64,000 nt of DNA, taken from NCBI GenBank assembly GCA_001595385.3, contig LVEI03000001.1:682001-746000 (forward strand), given 5' to 3'. The notes beneath the pieces are model-generated. The model was not told the origin of the DNA. It saw nothing but the letters and a program-made list of their open reading frames with translations, and ran no database searches. The position numbers and the translations under genes are program-made. The DNA is from Deltaproteobacteria bacterium GWC2_55_46 (GTDB taxonomy: Bacteria; Desulfobacterota; GWC2-55-46). Position 1 is the first letter of the stretch. The number at the start of each line of letters is the position of its first letter. This document shows, one piece after another, positions 8,670-16,112 of this stretch.

Positions 8670-8707
8670 TAAAAAAGACCGCCCCCCTTTTCAGGGAGCG
8701 GCCTTCC
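8670..8707 (-). terminator. terminator at the end of the element's long minus-strand gene string
   Basis: On the minus strand GGCCGCTCCC pairs (with two wobbles) with GGGGGGCGGTC around a GAAAA-type loop and is followed by TTTTTTATT. It lies between the last small gene and the left att site. Confidence 0.8.
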
Positions 8708-8856
8708 GGCATGGGTGCCTGGGGTTATGTGGCGGGTGTGAGGAAAGTTATTATAGGGAGCCGGACGCCGGGCCGGATAACCAGTATCCGTCATGGTCCC
8801 GGACGCCCGCTCCCAGTGTGCCCCTCAATGCCGATACATCGAGAGGGCAGCCTGTA

Positions 8857-9027
8857 TCAAGCTCCTAATGCTATCGCGTCGAGTTCGCGCCTCGGGTGCT
8901 CGCCCCAGGGTGATTCCTCAAAGCCTCTATGCTCAAGAGGCCCGGCGCATTTACCGCAAAGGCGATCTGCCTCGATGGTCATAAAGTCGAATGTAGAGCC
9001 GCAAGCCGAACAGATATACACGTTCAT
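8857..9027 (-). CDS. 56-aa zinc-ribbon-like protein of the element
   Basis: Sequence begins MNVYICSACGSTFDF and contains a second pair CGKC; the C-x2-C ... C-x2-C arrangement fits a small zinc ribbon. The ATG at 9027 overlaps the TGA of the preceding gene (ATGA), so translation is probably coupled. It is the last of four tiny genes before the element's terminator. Function is unknown; such small ribbons are common in phages. Confidence 0.68.
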   Translation of the reverse strand: MNVYICSACGSTFDFMTIEADRLCGKCAGPLEHRGFEESPWGEHPRRELDAIALGA

Positions 9028-9272
9028 CGTTTCCGTCCTTTCATTCCGGGTGTGTTCCGGCGCTCCGGTAGAATAACCAGCTGTATCAGCTTATTGACGG
9101 TCCTGAAGTACGCCGCCCGGAGCCTTGCCATTGCCGCCTTATCGTCTCTAAGGTGTGCCTGGACGGAAGCCCGGTCGAGCCTCTTTTCCTCTGCCCATAG
9201 AGCTTTGAGCCTGTCCATGTACGCCTCTGGAGCTTCCGTTGAAAATAGACCGATTAAAGGGCATTCTCTCAC
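9024..9272 (-). CDS. 82-aa helical hypothetical protein of the element
   Basis: Charged, helix-rich protein (EAYMDRLKALWAEEKRLDRA; RLRAAYFRTVNKLIQLVIL) with a basic tail. Its start overlaps the end of the 9269-9595 gene and its stop overlaps the start of the next gene, each by four bases. I recognise no family. Confidence 0.65.
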   Translation of the reverse strand: MRECPLIGLFSTEAPEAYMDRLKALWAEEKRLDRASVQAHLRDDKAAMARLRAAYFRTVNKLIQLVILPERRNTPGMKGRKR

Positions 9273-9595
9273 GGAAGAAAACCAGAATCAGAGGGCGCAA
9301 CCTTCTTCATAAATGGGCGCAAATGGTCAACATTGCCCTTTCTTCCTCTCAAGGCCGGATTCGTGCCTAACCTGTAGTCCCATAAGCTGCATTTATGGGG
9401 AGACGGATTCAGGATGTTACCCTGGCAGGAAACAACCTCGGCGCGGCTGCCCACGCAATCGTGGCAATGGCCCCTTATCCTCTTCAGCGGAGACAACCGG
9501 CGGTCATTCAGATTACAGGAAGTGCTCTCACAATCAAACCGCTGCCCGGACTTGCAGTAGCGGCATTGAACCTCAATGGCTTTTCTGGGAGTCAT
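9269..9595 (-). CDS. 108-aa cysteine-rich protein of the element
   Basis: Start chosen at 9595 (MTPRKAIEVQCRYCKSGQRF) because it follows GAAGGTG and overlaps the stop of the preceding gene. Cysteine pairs CRYC, CESTSC, CHDC and a later C and CSLW pair suggest one or two zinc sites. Similar cysteine-rich small proteins occur in phages, but I cannot name a family. Part of the ATGA-coupled run 9735-8857. Confidence 0.65.
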   Translation of the reverse strand: MTPRKAIEVQCRYCKSGQRFDCESTSCNLNDRRLSPLKRIRGHCHDCVGSRAEVVSCQGNILNPSPHKCSLWDYRLGTNPALRGRKGNVDHLRPFMKKVAPSDSGFLP

Positions 9596-9735
9596 ACCCG
9601 TTTCACCTTCTTTGTAGGCTTCTTTCCTTCCTGTCCGTAAAGAACGTCCGTGGGCTTTAAATCCTCTTTGTTGATTACGCAATACCCGCCCGGACATTCC
9701 GGCCTTACTATCCTTATAGTTTCAATCTCACTCAT
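9592..9735 (-). CDS. 47-aa hypothetical protein of the element
   Basis: Short frame MSEIETIRIVRPECPGGYCV ending in a lysine-rich tail, start preceded by GATGAGGTG, stop overlapping the next start by four bases. Unknown function; supported mainly by ribosome site and coupling. Confidence 0.55.
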   Translation of the reverse strand: MSEIETIRIVRPECPGGYCVINKEDLKPTDVLYGQEGKKPTKKVKRV

Positions 9736-9837
9736 ATTAGCACCTCATCCATTTATTAGGAGCCCCCCGCCCCGGAGGAGATTGCCGGAGCGGAGGGCAG
9801 AGAAGGGACCCGCATGGCAACGGGCCCCTTCAGCTTG

Positions 9838-10977
9838 CTATCCGAGCAGTATTGCTGCGTGCTCGGGTTTCACCATTTTGTAGCCCCATGCCGCCGAAAC
9901 TTCGTAGTGCATCTGGCGGTAGCCGGGATACATTGCCACTTCAAAAGCCAGGCCAGTCCTCGCGTCCGAGATAGCCAGCCTATCCGAAGCCAGGTCCCCG
10001 CCAGAAGGAAGCGCGGGCAGCCTCGTTGCAAGGACTATCGCGGAACGGGCAAAGGCCAGATTGTTGACCGAATTCGCCCCGATGGTCATAGCCGTGGCGC
10101 TCCCCGGAATAGCTTGCCGGAGCCCAGGAGCCGCTATAACTATCGTCCCCGGTTCCGTAACCCCGGTCGTAACGATATACTTATTTGAGTCTCCGGCAAA
10201 TGTAACTGTGTCCCCCGCCAGGACGGTCCCGGAGCCGGTGATTATCGGGATGGAAGTAGTCCCGATAGCAAACCCCGCGTTCGTCGTGGTGTAGGACGTG
10301 CCCGTGCCTTTGGTGTGGCTCTTGACCTGCGCGGACTCCTGCACGCCGAAGCCGTGAAGGGAGAGAAGCTCGCCCTGTCTGAGAGTCGCATCGCCGCCCG
10401 CCTGGTTCGCGTTTGTCAACTGCGTCAGCGTCCTCAGGGCCGTTCCTGCGTCCGTGTTGATAACCAGGTGCAGGTCAGATAACGGACTGCCGTTATTACT
10501 GAGAATCTTACGGAGGGCCGCCGTGTCCGCGAGAGTCGTAGCAAAAGGCGTTGTTCCTGCCGTACCAGTAGCCCTCGAAGCTGCAACATACAGACTCGCA
10601 ATGTCGGCTTCTATCTCGTTAACGATAGCCCTCATGGCCTGTTCTATCTGCGCGGACTGAATCGTACCAGCGCCGGGGCCGTGGTTTACTCCGACCTCTT
10701 CTTCGCCCGTCCACCTGAAGGGCGCTCTCCTGGACTTGCTTATGGTAACTTCGACGTTGCCGATGGTCTGATCGCCGTCGTCCGGGACCGTCGAGGCCGG
10801 AGTAACATCGGAAACGGTAGCAGCCGGGGCCACTATCGAGCGGACGGACTGGTTAAGGGCCGCGCGTTCAACTCCGCTGTCGCGGGTGACGGACGGAATG
10901 AATCCGGTAAGTTCGCGTGAAACAGTGTCAAGGGCCTGGTACAAAATAGGCACAAGGTTTGTGAGTGTGTTTGACAT
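9838..10977 (-). CDS. major capsid (coat) protein, P22 gp5-like
   Basis: Forms the icosahedral shell. The 379-aa protein begins MSNTLTNLVPILYQALDTVS and contains VTISKSRRAPFRWTGEEEVG, which resembles P22-type coat proteins, followed by helix-rich and then glycine/threonine-rich beta segments (about 220-310, GTSYTTTNAGFAIGTTSIPI; VLAGDTVTFAGDSNKYIV) that could be the extra Ig-like/I-domain insertion, and a C-terminal part with MYPGYRQMHYEVSAAWG. Somewhat shorter than P22 gp5 (430 aa). It follows the scaffold-like gene by 9 bp. It is the only clear virion gene in the element. A hairpin at 9802-9831 follows it. Confidence 0.82.
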   Translation of the reverse strand: MSNTLTNLVPILYQALDTVSRELTGFIPSVTRDSGVERAALNQSVRSIVAPAATVSDVTPASTVPDDGDQTIGNVEVTISKSRRAPFRWTGEEEVGVNHGPGAGTIQSAQIEQAMRAIVNEIEADIASLYVAASRATGTAGTTPFATTLADTAALRKILSNNGSPLSDLHLVINTDAGTALRTLTQLTNANQAGGDATLRQGELLSLHGFGVQESAQVKSHTKGTGTSYTTTNAGFAIGTTSIPIITGSGTVLAGDTVTFAGDSNKYIVTTGVTEPGTIVIAAPGLRQAIPGSATAMTIGANSVNNLAFARSAIVLATRLPALPSGGDLASDRLAISDARTGLAFEVAMYPGYRQMHYEVSAAWGYKMVKPEHAAILLG

Positions 10978-10986
10978 TTGAAGCTC

Positions 10987-11541
10987 CTATTCTTTTAGCT
11001 GCCCGCCGGAGCGGACAAATGTGGTTTTTCGTGGAGCGTCGAGCCTGTCAAAATCGGCCCGACGCATGGTTTTAGTCTCCCCCGCATTGTGGCGCATGAA
11101 GGTGCCCGCGCCCGCTGTGGGTGCGGCTTTCGCAAGGTGCGGGTTATCGGTCAAAAACCCCTCAAGATATGTTTTGACGGACAAAGGACTGCCAGCCTCA
11201 TCGAGACGGACAACGCCTTTTTCGTCAACTACCTCGAGTACACCATCTTCTCCGATTGCGATATTTTCATTGATTAGCTTCGCAACCTGTATTCCGTTTA
11301 CCGCGCCAGTCGAGGCCACTTCCGCTTGTAGAAGGGCCTTCCTGATACGCTCGTTCTGTCCGTCCCTCTCCTTTTGGAGAGTATCGTTACCCGCCCGGAG
11401 CGTTTCAATCTCGCCCTGGGCTTTTGCCTCGGCCTGTACAACGGCTTCGGCAAGTTCTTTTTCGTGCTTGGCCTTTATCTCGCCAACCCGCTTGTTTATC
11501 ATGGCGTCAATCGTCGCCTGCTGTTCTTTAGAAAAGTCCAT
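10987..11541 (-). CDS. scaffold-like protein preceding the coat gene
   Basis: 184-aa, strongly helical protein: MDFSKEQQATIDAMINKRVG followed by a long charged coiled coil (about 20-70) and an Ala/Arg-rich C-terminus. Position directly before the coat gene, coiled coil and acidic/basic layout fit an internal capsid scaffolding protein, which would direct coat assembly. The start at 11541 follows GGGAGGAG, and this ribosome site sits directly against the IS30 insertion. Its N-terminus resembles that of the truncated gene at 12613-12777. Assigned by context and composition; not a firm family match. Confidence 0.62.
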   Translation of the reverse strand: MDFSKEQQATIDAMINKRVGEIKAKHEKELAEAVVQAEAKAQGEIETLRAGNDTLQKERDGQNERIRKALLQAEVASTGAVNGIQVAKLINENIAIGEDGVLEVVDEKGVVRLDEAGSPLSVKTYLEGFLTDNPHLAKAAPTAGAGTFMRHNAGETKTMRRADFDRLDAPRKTTFVRSGGQLKE

Positions 11542-11559
11542 TATTTATCTCCTCCCGAA

Positions 11560-12612
11560 TTCAACCTCGAAGTGCAACGAAGGGAGCAGCTACTTCGATT
11601 GGTTTTTTGAAGCCCAGGCATTTTCTGGGTCTGTTGTTGATTAAGAACTCGATTCTGGCGATCTGGTCGTCCGTTATCTTACTGAAGTCGGTGCCCTTGG
11701 GCAAGTACCACCTGATGAGGCCGTTTACATGTTCGTTTGTGCCGCGCTGCCATGAGGCGTAGGGGCGCGCGAAGTAGCACTTGATGCCTATTGCCGATGT
11801 AATGGCCTCATGCCTTGAATTCTCGGTGCCGTTATCGAAGGTCATGGTCCGTCTGGCCTTTGACGGTAGGTCTCCGAGTCTCTCCACAACGGCATTATAG
11901 GTGGCCTCCGCTGTCTTGGCGTCGAGCTTGGTAAGCATAAGATACCTGCTCTTGCGCTCCACCAAGGAGTTGAGGGCTGCAAGGCTCTTTCTGGAGACCA
12001 GGCTGTCGCCTTCCCAGTGGCCGAACTGGATGCGACTTTCAACGGCTTGAGGCCGCTGGTCTATGGGAACGCGGTTGGGTATCTTGGTCTTACGCTCTTT
12101 TCTGCCGATGCCTTTGTTCCTTCGCTTGCGGTGTGCCCTCCTGAGGCACCGTATAAGCTCCTGACGGTCTTTTGTGTCAGGATGGTAGATGTACTGGTAA
12201 ATGGCCTCGTGGCTTATTGAGAGCCCCGGCTGGTCGATCTCGATTCTCCCAGCTATTAGCTCCGGCGACCAGCCATCCTTGAGCATGGAGCGCACATAGG
12301 CCTCGATGCTCTCGTTCTTGAGCCTCTGATGCGTATTGGCCTGTTTCTTTCTCTCTTCGGCTCTGCCGTGTGCCCTGTGGGACATGTAGAGCCGATACGC
12401 AGGCGTTGCATTGCGGCGAAGTTCCCGTGAGACAGTGCTCTTGCTTCTTCCGAGGGCCTTGGCTATTTCCCCGAGGGACTTCTCCTCGGCAAGCATGGTG
12501 GTTATTAAGTCTCTTTCAGACAAAGACAGGTGAACATATTCTCTTTTCGGCATAGCCACTTAGGATAGCATCTTCCTTCCTGCTCTCCCAAGTGTTGCAC
12601 TTCGCTATTGAA
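11560..12612. mobile_element. IS30-family insertion sequence
   Basis: About 1.05 kb with imperfect terminal inverted repeats: left TTCAACCTCGAAGTGCAACG (from 11560) and right, read inward, TTCAATAGCGAAGTGCAACA (from 12612). One transposase gene fills it. It splits the 3' end of a small element gene from the scaffold-like gene. CGG occurs at both junctions and may be the target duplication if the left end is placed two bases further out. Confidence 0.87.
11561..12553 (-). CDS. IS30-family transposase
   Basis: Catalyses transposition of the surrounding IS. N-terminal helix-turn-helix region (LSLSERDLITTMLAEEKSLG, IAKALGRSKSTVSRELRRN) is followed by a DDE integrase core: D in FGHWEGDSLV, D in MTFDNGTENSRHE and E in WQRGTNEHVNGLIRWYLPKG. 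The C-terminus NNRPRKCLGFKKPIEV is characteristic. Start at 12553 (MPKREY) preferred over the ATG two codons earlier. At 330 aa it is intact and presumably active. Confidence 0.93.
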   Translation of the reverse strand: MPKREYVHLSLSERDLITTMLAEEKSLGEIAKALGRSKSTVSRELRRNATPAYRLYMSHRAHGRAEERKKQANTHQRLKNESIEAYVRSMLKDGWSPELIAGRIEIDQPGLSISHEAIYQYIYHPDTKDRQELIRCLRRAHRKRRNKGIGRKERKTKIPNRVPIDQRPQAVESRIQFGHWEGDSLVSRKSLAALNSLVERKSRYLMLTKLDAKTAEATYNAVVERLGDLPSKARRTMTFDNGTENSRHEAITSAIGIKCYFARPYASWQRGTNEHVNGLIRWYLPKGTDFSKITDDQIARIEFLINNRPRKCLGFKKPIEVAAPFVALRG

Positions 12613-12777
12613 CCGGCGCCTTAAAAATCCAAATAGTTTTTTGTTTTTTAATTCCTCAATCTCTGCCTTGAGTGCGTCTATCTCGGCTTGTGCTTTGCGC
12701 CGTCCTTTGCCGTATGCTTCGTTGATTAATCTGTCAACGTGTATCTGTTGTGTAGGCGTGAAGGAAACCCGCTCCAT
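12613..12777 (-). pseudogene. element gene truncated by IS30 (N-terminal 55 codons)
   Basis: Reads MERVSFTPTQQIHVDRLINE and a lysine/glutamate-rich helix up to GFLRRR, then enters the IS (frame stops at 12505 inside it). Its N-terminus is similar in layout to the scaffold-like protein (FTPTQQIHVDRLINEAYGK versus FSKEQQATIDAMINKRVGE). If the IS is removed with a CGG duplication, the frame would continue REEINNGLF and stop over the scaffold start, giving about 63 aa. Its ATG overlaps the stop of the upstream gene (TAATG). Confidence 0.65.
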
Positions 12778-13442
12778 TATTCCCCCCCCAGGGCCGCCTT
12801 TGCTTTTGCCGCCTCAGCCTCGTGGAGTTCAAGGGCGCGGAGCTTCACGGGATCGCTGTACTCTGAGGCCGCCGTTAAAGAGGTCTTGACTGCCGCCTGG
12901 ACGTGCTCATTCAAGTCCCGATAGGTATCACGGGCCTTGACGATATCAGGGGCCGCCGTCTGAAAATACTGTTCACGAAACTTTCCAATATCCTCAGAGG
13001 AAAGGCCGGTGAGCATCGAGGGCGCGTCAATGATTGCCGCAAGTGATGAACCATCACGGGACTCAATCATGGCCTGTACGACCTTTACCTTTTCTCCGGG
13101 TGCCATGCCCTGTAGCCTCTGCCTTATCTCGACGGCATAAGGACCGTTGACAAGGCCGCTGTGCTCTCTCAGGCTGGACTCAAAAGAGGCCCCGGCGGAT
13201 GTAGCCTTCGTGGTTATAGCGGCCTCAGCCGCCTCTGCAAGAACCTGAAGCCTGGCCGCTGCCCTCCCTACATTCAAGGCGTGGTCCCCGCCCTGAGGGT
13301 TTGCCCGGATAAATTCCACGGCCTTTAAAGCGTCGGCAAGGTCATTGAGCGTCGTCTGCAAGGCTTTGTGGTCCCGGTTCTGCTTGTCGTGCTTTTCCTG
13401 AAATCTTACCTTGAGTGTGTCCAGTGCTTTCGTGTAGTCCAT
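12777..13442 (-). CDS. 221-aa helical hypothetical protein of the element
   Basis: Alanine-rich, almost entirely helical protein with no signal peptide (MDYTKALDTLKVRFQEKHDK ... AAEAAITTKATSAG ... KVVQAMIESRDGSSLAAII). Start at 13442 follows GGAGAGAAA. I recognise no family. Location upstream of the scaffold and coat genes suggests a virion- or assembly-related role, but a regulatory role cannot be excluded. A 170 bp gap at 13443-13616 upstream could hold its promoter. Confidence 0.6.
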   Translation of the reverse strand: MDYTKALDTLKVRFQEKHDKQNRDHKALQTTLNDLADALKAVEFIRANPQGGDHALNVGRAAARLQVLAEAAEAAITTKATSAGASFESSLREHSGLVNGPYAVEIRQRLQGMAPGEKVKVVQAMIESRDGSSLAAIIDAPSMLTGLSSEDIGKFREQYFQTAAPDIVKARDTYRDLNEHVQAAVKTSLTAASEYSDPVKLRALELHEAEAAKAKAALGGE

Positions 13443-13616
13443 TTCTCTCTCCTGTATGTGGGCGCGGGATTGCGCTTTATTTGACTAAAAAGGTCTAATT
13501 TGTACGGAAATGTAACCCTCGAATTTTCATGGGAAAATAGTTGAAACCTGCGCCTTGGAATCCGCACGTTATGTAACAATCTCTGAACCCCAAGAGGGGG
13601 TAAGTGTTTGATATCA

Positions 13617-13799
13617 TTAATTAAATTCCTTTTTATCCATCACGGAAACATCCGGCTTACAAGTGCACGGGCCTTTCCCTTTCAGGCGCGGGCAGTCGTG
13701 GTCATGCTTAATTAATATGTGGCCTATGCCGCCCTTCGGTGTTTGGGCCAGCTTCCCCGCCTGATAGCCCTCTATTAATTTTTTAAGCCAGTTTTCCAT
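13617..13799 (-). CDS. 60-aa hypothetical protein downstream of the iterons
   Basis: Starts MENWLKKLIEGYQAGKLAQT and ends with a cysteine-containing part (HDCPRLKGKGPCTCKPD) that could bind metal. It lies directly beyond the iteron array. No clear ribosome site is visible because iteron sequence runs into the start, so this call is moderate. Confidence 0.5.
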   Translation of the reverse strand: MENWLKKLIEGYQAGKLAQTPKGGIGHILIKHDHDCPRLKGKGPCTCKPDVSVMDKKEFN

Positions 13800-13809
13800 T
13801 TAATCCCTT

Positions 13810-13936
13810 GTCCGGTTTTATGTCCGTTTTGCGTCCGGTTTGCGTCCGTTTTGTCCGGTTTACCTGTTTTGCCTGTGTCCGGTTTGTCCGGTTTATGTAT
13901 GTAATACATAACCGGACAGGACAGTACAACCGGACA
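13810..13936. repeat. iteron array with central dyad, probable replication origin of the element
   Basis: GTCCG(G)TTT units start at 13810, 13822, 13833, 13844, 13853, 13877 and 13886, mostly 9-12 bp apart (about one helical turn). Inverted units (CCGGAC) follow at 13912 and 13930. The last direct unit and first inverted unit form a dyad, TCCGGTTTATGTAT against ATACATAACCGGA (13887-13916), with an AT-rich centre. The array begins 7 bp beyond the primase-polymerase stop codon. Confidence 0.8.
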
Positions 13937-13942
13937 GGACCA

Positions 13943-15766
13943 TCAAAAGACGGGTGAGACAAAGCCGTGTGCTTCATGTACCGCTTGAGCTTCGATTAAC
14001 GCCCTTGTAACCTCAGCAATCCTCTGGCGTGGAAAGTCCTCGTCCTTGAGTGCATCTTTCCAATCAGCTAAAGAAATCCTGGCGGCTTCGCCTTCGCGGT
14101 CCTGCCGGGTGCTCCAGATATTCATCAAGACTTCATTTGCGCGTGTCTGCCACTTCCCCCGTCCTTGCTTTCCCTTCGCCGCCCGTGGTTCGTAGGACGT
14201 AAGCTCAAGGGCCGCGCCGGTGATAATCTCGCCGGTGTCGGGGTCTATCAGGTCGAGGTCAACTGGCCGCAGCCGGAACGCCATAGGTTCAGGGTGCTCG
14301 GCGTCTTTCATTTTTGTGGCCTCAAAGCGAATGGTCCCGGTTTCGTCTTTGTCCAGCCGGTACTCGGAATCGAGGGCCGCCTTGAGGGACATCGCCCCGC
14401 GCGCCCTTGTCTTATCAGCATGGCCGCTGTGGTGAACCAACAGGACGGTCGAACGATAGCGCGCCCGGATTGCGTCAGCCGCCGAAATTGCTTTAGACAT
14501 ATCTGAAGTGCTGTTTTCGTCCGCTGGGCCAAAGTTCCGGGCCAGGGTGTCGAATATGACGACGCGCGGAGGTCCTGCGGAAGCTGCGATATCATCGATC
14601 GCCTTTAGAACCTCGTCGAGCGCGTCCGGGTCTACAAGGGCCGTGGGAGACATAGAGACAAAGAAAGGCGCGCTATCGTGGCTTACGCCGCGCAACGCGC
14701 TCCAAGCCATCAACCTGCGCTTTATTCCGTTCTGGCCTTCGCCGCATACGTAGACAACGGGGCCGTGATCAGCGATAACATGGCCGTGAAAATCCGTACC
14801 CGTAGCAACGCTCAGGCCGATATCCATCGCCCAGAAGCTCTTGCAAGTCCCAGGGTCCCCGAATACGAGGGCCAGGGCTTCCGCTTCCAGAATGTCACGC
14901 ACAACCCACCTCGGAGGGCGCGCTTCGATTGCGCTTGCATGGACTAATTTAAAATGACGGTCTGTTTTTGTTCCGGCCTCTGGAGTTCCCGCCGGTTCGT
15001 ATCGTGCTACGCTCTGGGCAATGCCCTCGACCTCGGCATCAGGGAGGGGAGGACTACATTTTTCTTGATTCTCTACTCGGAGCGCGGCCAGGATTGCGGC
15101 CTCGGAGAAACCGCGCCGCCGCATGGAACCGCCCTGGCTGGTAAGAGACGCGTTACGCGCCCCCTCTGGCATGACTTCCCCTATCGCCGGAGCTGTGGTC
15201 TTTTTTGCCGCTGGTTTTGCCAGTTCCAAAAGCCAAGCCGGGGCCTCTGCTATCTCCTGTCCGGCGAGCGGGTCAGATGAAAGCTCCCAGGTGTAAATTT
15301 TGCCGTTCCTATGAAGCGACGGCGGCACCACGATATAACCGCCATCGGCCTTAATATCAACTTCCGCGAGTACGCCAGTTTTGCTCGCAAGCCCGCCAAC
15401 CGGCCTCTTGAAAATCAACTGCCGCCCGCGCCCCGTGTGCTGCTCAGCGGTGTCAGGCATCGCGTAACCTTCGAGCGCCGCCTCGCCTTGCTCGCCGTCG
15501 ATATCGCATGATGTAATGCCGCTTTCCTCGCCCGTCACAACCCCGATATTTGCTTCCGGCCATTGCGCCCACCACCTGCGGATTATGGCCGTGTCGGTTG
15601 TGGCATCGTCGCGCCCGTTCATGGTGCGCGGGTGCTTGCCAATGGATGTGCAATCTTTTTTACGGCAAGAGCAACCACCATTTAAAGGCGTGTGCAGCGG
15701 AAAGACGGGCCAGCCTTTTTCGGCATAGGCAAGCGCGTGTGTTATAAGGTCATCCGCGCCCGTCAT
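13943..15766 (-). CDS. bifunctional primase-polymerase with RecA-like ATPase domain
   Basis: Likely replication initiator/primase of the element. Start set at 15766 (MTGADDLITHALAYAEKGWP), overlapping the upstream stop as TAATG; upstream in-frame sequence is rejected. Residues about 1-190 form a Prim-Pol domain (GWPVFPLH, Cys cluster CSCRKKDC, catalytic-type SCDIDG, HTGRGRQLIF). A short primase C-terminal segment follows (about 215-260, RNASLTSQGGSMRRRGFSE). From about 290 a RepA/AAA_25-type ATPase has Walker A GDPGTCKSF, VVYVCGEG and Walker B-like VVIFDTLARN with LVHHSGHADKTRARG. 607 aa. The iteron array lies just downstream. Confidence 0.88.
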   Translation of the reverse strand: MTGADDLITHALAYAEKGWPVFPLHTPLNGGCSCRKKDCTSIGKHPRTMNGRDDATTDTAIIRRWWAQWPEANIGVVTGEESGITSCDIDGEQGEAALEGYAMPDTAEQHTGRGRQLIFKRPVGGLASKTGVLAEVDIKADGGYIVVPPSLHRNGKIYTWELSSDPLAGQEIAEAPAWLLELAKPAAKKTTAPAIGEVMPEGARNASLTSQGGSMRRRGFSEAAILAALRVENQEKCSPPLPDAEVEGIAQSVARYEPAGTPEAGTKTDRHFKLVHASAIEARPPRWVVRDILEAEALALVFGDPGTCKSFWAMDIGLSVATGTDFHGHVIADHGPVVYVCGEGQNGIKRRLMAWSALRGVSHDSAPFFVSMSPTALVDPDALDEVLKAIDDIAASAGPPRVVIFDTLARNFGPADENSTSDMSKAISAADAIRARYRSTVLLVHHSGHADKTRARGAMSLKAALDSEYRLDKDETGTIRFEATKMKDAEHPEPMAFRLRPVDLDLIDPDTGEIITGAALELTSYEPRAAKGKQGRGKWQTRANEVLMNIWSTRQDREGEAARISLADWKDALKDEDFPRQRIAEVTRALIEAQAVHEAHGFVSPVF

Positions 15767-15987
15767 TAAATGCCGTCCTTCGTCCTGGCCTGCAGCCACG
15801 CGCAAAGGTCTTCGACGCGATAGAAAATCTTTCGGCCCATTCTTCCTCTCGCCGGGCCTTCGCCCAGGCTGTCGAGGTTCGCCAGCGTCCTCGCGTTCAA
15901 AAGTCCGCCTGTAAACTTCGGGACTTCGTGCCTCGCCACTATGCCGGACGGCCACCTTTTAGCGAGTTCCTGAAAGTCAAAAGTCAT
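15766..15987 (-). CDS. AlpA/excisionase-like helix-turn-helix protein
   Basis: 73-aa protein MTFDFQELAKRWPSGIVARH ... GRMGRKIFYRVEDLCAWLQ. The pattern of a small winged HTH with 'Y.VEDL.AWL' at the end is that of the AlpA/Xis-type DNA-binding proteins that control excision in satellites and prophages. It precedes the primase-polymerase with a TAATG overlap, and is itself preceded by a terminator, so it begins a transcription unit. Start at 15987 follows GGAGGGGAC. Confidence 0.75.
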   Translation of the reverse strand: MTFDFQELAKRWPSGIVARHEVPKFTGGLLNARTLANLDSLGEGPARGRMGRKIFYRVEDLCAWLQARTKDGI

Positions 15988-16011
15988 AATGTCCCCTCCT
16001 TTTAAAATAAA

Positions 16012-16044
16012 AAAAACCCACGCTGATTTTTCAGCATGGGTTCA
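16012..16044 (-). terminator. terminator between the 280-aa gene and the AlpA-like gene
   Basis: On the minus strand AACCCATGCTGA pairs with TCAGCGTGGGTT around AAAA and is followed by TTTTTTTATTTT. It separates the integrase/cargo genes from the replication and assembly genes. Confidence 0.88.
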
Positions 16045-16112
16045 TCTTACGCTTTATGAATATTTGTTCCCGGTACATTCGGAAGATTTTTTATCCTCGA
16101 ATGTTCCGATTC

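Noticed and set aside
8670-8830. Short minus-strand frame (MTDTGYPARRPAP...) after the last element gene
   Set aside because: No ribosome site and it reads through the terminator stem.
13810-13936. Possible CRISPR array
   Set aside because: Units are only 8-10 bp, 9-12 bp apart, with inverted copies and no spacers or cas genes.
13783-13977. A 64-codon frame across the repeats after the primase gene
   Set aside because: It consists of repeated NRTKRTQ-like residues coming from the iterons and has no ribosome site; the DNA repeats explain it.
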